Shown one piece after another: positions 58,876 to 64,000 of a DNA stretch of 64,000 bases. The first letter of the stretch is position 1, and each line of letters opens with the position of its first letter. The stretch is from Epiperipatus broadwayi (lineage: Eukaryota; Onychophora; Udeonychophora; Euonychophora; Peripatidae): positions 10,994,984-11,058,983 of the forward strand of contig JAQFVV010006208.1 in assembly GCA_028023455.1 (NCBI GenBank). The letters are read 5' to 3'. The notes beneath the pieces were generated by a model. The model was not told the origin of the DNA and did no database searches. It saw only the letters and a program-made list of their open reading frames with translations. Made by a program: the position numbers and the translations under genes.

Positions 58876-58989
58876 ACATATGGAAAAAAATATATATATT
58901 TTGTTTGGTTACCACTTGTAATAAATGTAGATTGTTAAAAATTTACTTATTGGAAGAGCATTTCCAGGAAAAAACATAAATGTGTATTT

Positions 58990-61070
58990 GTTTCATTTCT
59001 ATTAAATAAAGTTATAAGTAACTATTTTTCAAAATAAAAAATCTTTATAAGTTTAGATGGTAGAAGATAATTTCTTACAAAAGAACAAATGCTTGTTTGT
59101 AGATAATTGTATCATTTCCAGTATATAAAGTTATAGATCATCATTTTTCCAAATAAATCTTTAATTGATCGATTAAGTTTGTCAGAAGCTCCCATATAGA
59201 TGTTATTTTCCAAGATCACAAGATTAAAAAATTATTATTAGACTAATACTTTGTAAAATCTCATTACTGCACTAATACTTAAATGCCATTATTAAAAACA
59301 AAAATTGGTGAAATCTCTACATTATTATTCTAATAATAATAAATAAAATATAACTAAAATAATTTGAAAAGTTTAAATATAACAAATAAAGATTGGTATT
59401 GATGTACTCCCTATATACATTTTATGTTTGTTTCTTTAAAACATTGCTTCAACAGTGTGAAATAATACTGGAATAATCAATAAATTTAAGATTCAGTGGA
59501 CTTTACATATGTAAAATATAAATTCATAAGCAGTTTTAAAAATAGATCAGAAAATAAAAATGAAACATTTTCGCATATTATAATAATTTTTTTAAATTAA
59601 TTTACAAATTGACTTTGCATTCATTTATATTATCTGTTAAAGAAATATAGACATATAACTTGAGGTGTTCATTAAATAGTAATTTCCATTTTAACCTTTT
59701 TTAAATTTGTTGTTTCAAAGTAACTTGTTTCATTTTTATTTTGGTTTTATTGTAATGTGTACTGAATAACAAAAAAAATTCTTAGATAAAAAATAAGAAA
59801 TTTGTAGTTGATAGTTGTTTTTTTCTTTGGTCTTTAATATTATTGACTTCATAAAACTGATCCATTCTTTTCCCATACTTTTTCAAAACCAAATAAAAAA
59901 TTTTAAATTAGGAATAAGAATAAAAATTCCAAACAAACCTGTCAATAACAAGTAATAACATGTTTAAAATTATGAATTTAATTTATAAATAATTTTTTAC
60001 TCTACATTGGGTACTATTATTATAAGAGATCAAAATAAAACTTGAAAATTTACAATTGACCATATCCCCCCCCCCTCAAAACCAAATAAGAAATTGAGAA
60101 GACAAATAATAGTAAAACTTCAAAAAAACCGGTCAATAAAAAATAATTGGAGGTTGTAGATTACATATTGAATTTATAAATTATGTAGTATTATGATAAA
60201 TCACTTTTCCAAATTAAAACAATCTTAAATTTATCGATTAATTATCCCCCTATTGTTTCATGATGTTGATTTAACTAAACAAAATGTAAGTAGATGCCCG
60301 AGTATATTGTATCTAAAAATCTTTGTGCTTAATTTAATCAAAACTGCAAATATCATGCCTAAGATCGATCTTTACAAAAAAAAAAAAACGTATAACTTTG
60401 CTTGAAAAGTCAAGTCACTGATGTTTGAGCAACAAAGTGGTGGTCTGAGCAGAAGAGTTTTATTTATTTAACAAAGCTGAGGTTTTATTTGTACTTTCCT
60501 CAGTTATGAATCAATTGAAAAACTTTAACTCTTTTGTATACTCCTCTCATCACCCCACTAAATTACCTAGAGATATTTCTTGATATATTTTATTTTCATA
60601 TGCAATACAGAAAAACATATAAGATGAAATAACCACAAATTTTATTAAATTTCAATGTTAGACTTTATGCCGGTAAGATCACTACCATATCACTACATAT
60701 CTAATTTAAGATTCACTATATATTAACGACCTTGATATTAAATCACCTTTAAGTTCTATGGTTTACCATTAAGTAATATTATATTCTGAAGCTACATAAA
60801 TTAATTCTCACCACTGTATTAGTTTCTCTTAGTTTTTTCCAGGATTTAATCTTATGATACTTTAAACAATACTGTTATGAAAATTTAAAAAAAGTCGACA
60901 ACACATTTTTTAAAAATTATTTTGGAATAATTATAAATACTGATCATTTACCAATATAATGTTTATCACAGTCAGTAATTGAAAATTTAAAAATTCATTT
61001 TATTTTCAATTATAATGTTGAGTCATTAGAAGTGACTGTTAGTTTATAAATAAGATTAAATATAAACATT
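58990..61070. other. No recognised feature
   Basis: AT-rich sequence upstream of the first collagen exon seen. A C-run lies near 60067. No exon or repeat is recognised. Confidence 0.4.
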
Positions 61071-61074
61071 TATT

Positions 61075-61695
61075 GACCACTAAAACATCACACGATCACC
61101 ATTTCAAATGCTTAAGCAAACACAAGCTGCTTAAATAGTAGCAAACTCTTCAAACAGTAGTGCCACCTAGTACAAGCCATAGTAATCAATAGATGCTATT
61201 ACTATGGCTTGCACTGGGCGACGCTACTGTTTGATGAGTTTGCTATTGTTTTAACAGCTGCAAGCATATGAAATGATGATCACGTGATTTTTAGTGATTT
61301 TATATCAATCCTGTCCATAGGATGATGGTGACTATAGTTATTAAAAAGTTAAAGACAACAAAATATGCAGATACTGACCTGGGTTCACATCCATATGATT
61401 ATACAAGTGAATTATCTTGGATTGAAAACATTATTGTGCTTTCATTTTAAATTCGTAACTTTATAGTTAACTAAATAGGTAAAAGATGGCTGTTGGGAGG
61501 TTGCATTAGATCCAAAGATCTAGATGCAGTGCTCTCAGATCCAATGCTCCTCACTGATGAAAGCCACAAGCTAGAAACTAGTATGGTGATATTGGATGAA
61601 TAGGCATTCGGTAGGGATTTTATGCACAAATCTTCTAGCATCAATTGATTATCATGGCTTGCACTGGGTGGCGCTAGTGTTTGAAGAGTTTGCTA
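61075..61695 (+). mobile_element. Composite R2b element, second full copy
   Basis: Same order as 12101-12660. A foldback with GACCACTAAAACATCACAC; a tRNA-like segment with GATGGTGACTATAG and GGGTTCACATCC; a hammerhead-like core CTCACTGATGAAAGCC ... TAGAAACTAGTATGG (61553-61595). The tail ends TTGCACTGGGTGGCGC. Stem II pairs AGC/GCT only, and the cleavage triplet is GTA. Confidence 0.78.
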
Positions 61696-61699
61696 TCGT

Positions 61700-63585
61700 A
61701 TTTAGTATTGGTTGACTGCAATAATTTTTAACAAAAGACTTTTGACCACTTTTTTATTTCAAATTTGTAAAATACAAACGAAAGACTAGAGACTTATCAT
61801 GACATCCAGTTGCCTAAGGTTTTGTTAAAGACTGGTATTAATTGGAAAATAATTTTATTTTATCTACTGACTGACACATTTTTATAACTTTTTGTTGTAT
61901 GCATAAAAGTAAAATACAATTAATCAATGACCAGTGTTTATTTTAATGTAATGCAAAAAGGTTTATTGATTTTCTTCTTGATTCAAATGTATAATACTAA
62001 ACGTATAGGCAAACGATTGGTTTCACAGCTAAGAGACAATAAGGTTATTTTCATCTTATAATTTACTTCTTTTTATAGTAGACGATAAAAATGACATTAG
62101 TCTTCATCAACAGTTACTAGTAATAGATAAAAATTCATGCTCTTAAGTTTGGTGTGCAAGATTAGTATAGAAAAAATTTAAATAATTTGTAGGAAGGATT
62201 TTAAATATTATTACATACAATCACAAAAAGCACATTCAAAAAAGGTGAAACTTTCAGATGATAGAAAATTTTAATACGACTAGCAGGTTATCCATCAGTT
62301 TTCAATGAAAAAGTTTAACTTTTTTTACCATTTCTCTAGGATTGGTTTCATCAATGATAGCCACATTGAATTACATCCTCAGTCAACTAGATATCATGAT
62401 AACTGAAAATTAACTTGATATTTTTTTGATGTAACCACACACACAAATCATTGTTCAGAGAATGGGAGTGTGACATTCTATTATAAAAGTTGCACAGTGA
62501 AAACAGATCTACTGTCTCTTAGCAGTGAGATCAAACATCTATCTATTTGCCTGAATATTATATATTAGAATCAATATTATGAAAAAAAAAAATCTATTAA
62601 TCTTTTCATATGACATTAAAGTAAACAGTGAACTTTGAATAATTATGTTCTTTTTCAACATAACCAAAGCAGTCTTACATTTTCAAATTTGTGTGTTCTC
62701 TAATATCAAAAAGCAAACTGTCAGATGCTAGGTCGTGTGATGTTTAAGCACCAAAATAACTAATTAGCTATAGTTCTTTACTAGGATGAAAATTAACACA
62801 GGATGTAACTCTAATAATGGTTAATTAATCTGTACAAATTCTGATGGCACAAATTGTTTATATTATTTGCATAAAAGTAATTTCTGATTTCATCAAAATT
62901 TTTAATATAAACCAGTTATTCTTATTTGTTTTCTATAATGAATAACATTTTGCCCTGGAATTTTGATAAGGAACATATCTTTATAGTTCCTGGGATACTT
63001 TTAATTTAGGTCACACATTTTAAAAGAAGAAAGGTATTAAAAAATAAATGTTCCTTTTAACAAGAAGAATATTTAAAATGCAAAAAAAAAAAAAGAAAAT
63101 ACAAAAATTTAGAATTTTAAAGCAAAATTCAAATAAAATCTTAACAAATAAAAATAAAATACAGACAAGACAATTATTTTTTAAGTTCTAAATTTATAAT
63201 AGAACCTAACAAGTTAGAAGTAAATTCTTTAATAATGTTGACATTGAATAAATAAATACAGGAAGTGATAATGTTCCCAATATTAGAAAATAAAAGTGGA
63301 GGAAAAAATAGGTCAAATTTATTTTCTAATGATTACAATGAAATCCTTAGCAAATCATGAGATATTGCTGTGATACAGACGATAATACCTCTTATTATAA
63401 TAATCAATCTAAAGAAGATTGAAACTAACAAGTAATTATAATTACAATTATTTAATTATCAAACCGGATTACATCTTTCATTGAAACCTTTTCAAGATAT
63501 AAAATTTTATACATCACATGACCTTTTAATTACACTTACTCCACCTACTGGTTATTATTCACAATAAGCAATATAAGGAACATTA
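61700..63585. other. No recognised feature
   Basis: AT-rich; no gene or repeat family recognised. Confidence 0.4.
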
Positions 63586-63589
63586 TACA

Positions 63590-63975
63590 TATAAACCTAT
63601 AAATAAATAAAATAAAATGAAAATGCGTAACATATATATTTTATATACTTATATAAACAAATAAATATTCTATCCCCCCCCCCCTCCTTTTTTAAAATAA
63701 ACTTTCATTCACAATTCTACAATAATTTTTAAATCTTTCAATTATTTAATAATGTCCACCTAGTTTTGCTGGACCTTTAGCTATATTTACACATCCATTA
63801 AAATTTTTCTGAATGTATAAATATAGTTCAAGGTTCATCAAAATTAAGTGGAAAATGGGCATTATTAAATTATTGGAAGATTTAAAAATTATAGTAAAAT
63901 TGTGAATGAAAATTTATAAAAAAAAAAGGGGGGGAGGGATAGAATATTTATTTGTTTATATAGGTTTATAAAATA
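63590..63975. mobile_element. Long inverted repeat with C-run and matching G-run
   Basis: TATAAACAAATAAATATTC, then TATCCCCC... at the left pairs with ...GGGGGAGGGATAGAATATT, then TATTTGTTTATA at the right. Inner blocks TTCATTCACAATT / AATTGTGAATGAA pair. Arms exceed 110 bp, and the centre is about 120 bp. Confidence 0.8.
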
Positions 63976-64000
63976 TATATGTATTTGTATAGTTTTACAA

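Overview
The window is AT-rich DNA from an invertebrate animal: one collagen gene split into short exons by introns of up to 9.7 kb, with dense transposon debris. Nothing is bacterial: there are no operons, ribosome binding sites or dense coding. I cannot name the species. The low GC, long introns and repeat types (Penelope-like elements, RTE LINEs, tRNA-derived SINEs, foldback elements) would suit an arthropod such as an arachnid, or another large-genome invertebrate.

The only gene with an intact exon chain is a collagen on the minus strand, from 57959 down to 10808. Ten exons join in frame into 453 codons of Gly-X-Y repeat with several interruptions. Neither the start nor the C-terminal domain lies in the window, so this is an internal piece. 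The many interruptions, and exons that nearly all start on a whole Gly codon, favour a non-fibrillar collagen. A multiplexin (type XV/XVIII) is my best guess, with type IV as the main alternative.

Everything else is intronic or downstream repeat and pseudogene material. It includes an RTE LINE relic (5879-7080) with two 3' fragments (41176-42235); a Penelope-like element with GIY-YIG endonuclease bracketed by inverted repeats (14924-16402) and two more Penelope-like relics (25235-25515, 27115-27420); a Ty3/Gypsy relic (22750-24460); a RABL6-like pseudogene (13808-14335); a LINE C-terminal relic (4570-5060); and several tRNA-derived SINEs, including four of a tRNA-Gly-like family.

The most striking content is a large set of short foldback elements that carry hammerhead-ribozyme-like cores (CTGATGA, stem, GAAA, short stem, cleavage triplet). 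Three groups are visible. R1 copies fit the hammerhead fold well, with one apparent compensatory change in stem III. R2 copies are palindromic, some tandem, and one subtype joins a tRNA-like segment. R3 copies have a variant core (often CTGAAGA) inside long inverted repeats. Hammerhead ribozymes are known in animal Penelope-like elements and retrozymes; the concentration and variety here, beside a Penelope-like element, is what deserves testing.
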